The notes under the pieces were generated by a model. It saw only the letters and a list, made by a program, of their open reading frames with translations. It had not been told where the DNA came from and did no database searches. Positions 62,883 to 64,000 of a DNA stretch of 64,000 bases are shown in pieces. Made by a program: the position numbers and the translations under genes. The stretch comes from Endomychus coccineus. Taxonomy: Eukaryota; Arthropoda; Insecta; Coleoptera; Endomychidae. Each line of letters opens with the position of its first letter. Positions within the stretch are counted from its first letter, which is position 1. The stretch is from NCBI GenBank assembly GCA_958510875.1, contig OY294067.1, positions 143,816,046-143,880,045 of the forward strand, written 5' to 3'.

Positions 62883-63522
62883 GTTTGGCAGAGCCTCCTC
62901 TTCCATGTGGATATATGATACAAATATATTTGATAATAATTTCAAACAAGTTCACGGACAAGGATTATTCCTAACGAGCGATGGAAAATATGATATGGAA
63001 AATCGTAGATTGTGCAACGTAAAATCAACGAATGATGATGGAGATGTTGCGAATAAAGTATATGTTGATAAATTAACACACAAACTGAATCTGGAAACGG
63101 AAACCAGTCTTAAAGATACCTTCAATGTTAGGGTTGATAATTTGATCAAAGTTATCAACAAGGATCTGGATGAACATAAATCAACGAATGAGAAGGTTAT
63201 TCTCAACATTGATAAACATCTGACGAACATTCAGAATAAATATAATGGAATGGAGGCCAATATAAAATCAGAGTATAAAACAATCAGTGATAGTGTGAGG
63301 GAAGACAGAAATAAATTAAAAGAGATCAAGAACACATTTAACAGTGTGAACGTGCGTCTAAATGACATTACTAGTAAAGTGGAGGCGTTAAAACGACGAA
63401 TGACATCTGTGGAACCTTCTAAGAAGAGACCCTCATCATCTACAACAACATCAAAGCAGGCCTCTGTGAAACGTTTAACCCCAAATCCTGTGAATATACC
63501 CAAAAAATTAATTCTACACTAG
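62866..63522 (+). CDS. Fibre-like coiled-coil protein of the virus-like element
   Basis: 218 residues, apparently intact. Residues 30-65 read GQGLFLTSDGKYDMENRRLC and NVKSTNDDGDVANKVYVDKL, a pattern (L..DG.YDM..KRL.NV....D..DAV.K.YVD) found near the N-terminus of fibre-like or minor structural proteins in insect virus-like elements. Residues 70-185 are a long heptad-rich helix, and the tail is basic and Ser/Thr/Lys-rich. Two starts are possible, 62866 and 62875; both overlap the previous gene, as in compact viral genomes. The structural role is inferred, not shown. Confidence 0.6.
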   Translation: MVSMDKFGRASSSMWIYDTNIFDNNFKQVHGQGLFLTSDGKYDMENRRLCNVKSTNDDGDVANKVYVDKLTHKLNLETETSLKDTFNVRVDNLIKVINKDLDEHKSTNEKVILNIDKHLTNIQNKYNGMEANIKSEYKTISDSVREDRNKLKEIKNTFNSVNVRLNDITSKVEALKRRMTSVEPSKKRPSSSTTTSKQASVKRLTPNPVNIPKKLILH

Positions 63523-63539
63523 ATTTCCGCATTGATAAG

Positions 63540-64000
63540 ATGAGTAGAGAACAAGTTGTGCATGAGCTTCATAAGCCGAGTAGAAAGAATTTCAAACGGC
63601 GCAGAACAATCATGAAAGGTTTGGATGATTCGTGGCAGATGGATCTGGCTGGAATGGGTAATTACGCTCGTGAAAATAGAGGATTCAAATACATTTTGGT
63701 GGTGATCAATTGCTTCTCGAAATTTCTGTGGACTCGTCCGTTGAAAACGAAATCTGCCGAAGAGGTTCGGAAAGCGGTCAGTTCTATATTGTTAGAAGAA
63801 CACGGTAAGCCTAGGAACCTACAAAGCGATCAGAGAAAAGAATTCTTCAATAAACACTCTAACGATCCAATGAAGAAACATAATATCAATCATTATAATA
63901 CGTATAGTGTGAAAAAAGCAGCCATTGCTGAACTTGTCATTCGAACGTTAAAGGAAACGCTCAATCCACTCGATAACGCTTGCCGCGAACACGATATTCC
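63540..64000 (+). CDS. DDE integrase of the virus-like element (partial, runs off the window)
   Basis: Starts MSREQVVHELHKPSRKNFKR 18 bp after the previous stop and stays open for 153 codons to the window end. Catalytic core: DSWQMDLAGMGNYARENRGF (first Asp in QMDL), ILVVINCFSKFLWTRPLKTK, NLQSDQRKEFFN (second Asp) and KKAAIAELVIRTLKETLNPL (third acidic Glu). This matches the retrovirus-type integrases of Polinton/Maverick elements (DLVDM...LxxIDVFSKYAW...LxxDxGxEFxN...ERxNRTLK). The N-terminal zinc domain and any chromodomain are not visible. No damage is seen in the part shown. A retrovirus-like insertion enzyme acting on the element's DNA ends is the inferred role. Confidence 0.8.
   Translation, partial: MSREQVVHELHKPSRKNFKRRRTIMKGLDDSWQMDLAGMGNYARENRGFKYILVVINCFSKFLWTRPLKTKSAEEVRKAVSSILLEEHGKPRNLQSDQRKEFFNKHSNDPMKKHNINHYNTYSVKKAAIAELVIRTLKETLNPLDNACREHDI

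Overview
This window looks like a repeat-dense piece of an arthropod, most likely insect, nuclear genome. It is AT-rich, no ordinary host gene can be recognised, and nearly everything that can be read is mobile DNA stacked several layers deep. Families present: three Ty3/gypsy elements, a BEL/Pao element, a Ty1/copia remnant, a Penelope-like element, two non-LTR retrotransposons, hAT, P-like, EnSpm-like (TNP2-type) and long-TIR DNA transposons, MITE-like foldbacks, and a virus-like Polinton/Maverick-type element. The insect assignment is inferred from this mix (R1-clade element in an AC repeat, BEL, P-like THAP element); the species cannot be named.

Layout. (1) 1-198, 7004-7803 and perhaps DNA just right of 27956 are pieces of one old minus-strand gypsy pol. 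It was split by gypsy-1 (199-6999, plus strand, TSD AATG) and by gypsy-2 (7808-27952, minus strand, 1.75-1.8 kb LTRs, TSD CACC). Gypsy-1 itself carries a 993-bp hAT element (4046-5038). Gypsy-2 carries a roughly 9.2-kb EnSpm-like transposon between gag and protease (about 15518-24710), which in turn holds a TA-flanked MITE (21264-21802) and a kilobase-scale tandem duplication. (2) 27957-35869 holds no gene I can recognise. (3) About 35870-40666 is a Penelope-like element (RT plus GIY-YIG endonuclease). It is interrupted by a 709-bp P-superfamily element encoding only a spliced THAP-domain protein (36759-37467) and by a 1.8-kb element with about 590-bp inverted repeats (37810-39630). (4) About 41560-43480 is a decayed copia pol. 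(5) 43.6-45.6 kb is a 59-bp minisatellite rich in CACGTG and TGACAGCTGTCA palindromes, followed by related short repeats. (6) 45626-51669 is a young BEL/Pao element (215-bp LTRs with one visible difference, TSD CACAA) whose single long reading frame holds four in-frame stops. (7) 51722 to the window end is a virus-like element on the plus strand: a P-loop packaging-ATPase-like pseudogene, a small conserved-looking protein, a fibre-like coiled-coil protein and a DDE integrase running off the window. The small protein gene is cut in two by a 9.4-kb minus-strand non-LTR retrotransposon. The 3' part of that retrotransposon contains more than 3 kb of TG repeat, and the repeat hosts a GC-rich R1-clade retrotransposon resembling the AC-repeat-specific Mino lineage.

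The genes do not form a cellular pathway. Each set served one mobile element, and most are broken. The best preserved are the R1-clade RT (one stop), the BEL gag-pol (no frameshift), the ORF1 of the interrupted LINE, the P-like THAP gene, the fibre-like gene and the visible part of the virus-like integrase. All identities come from motif recognition by eye, without database searches.
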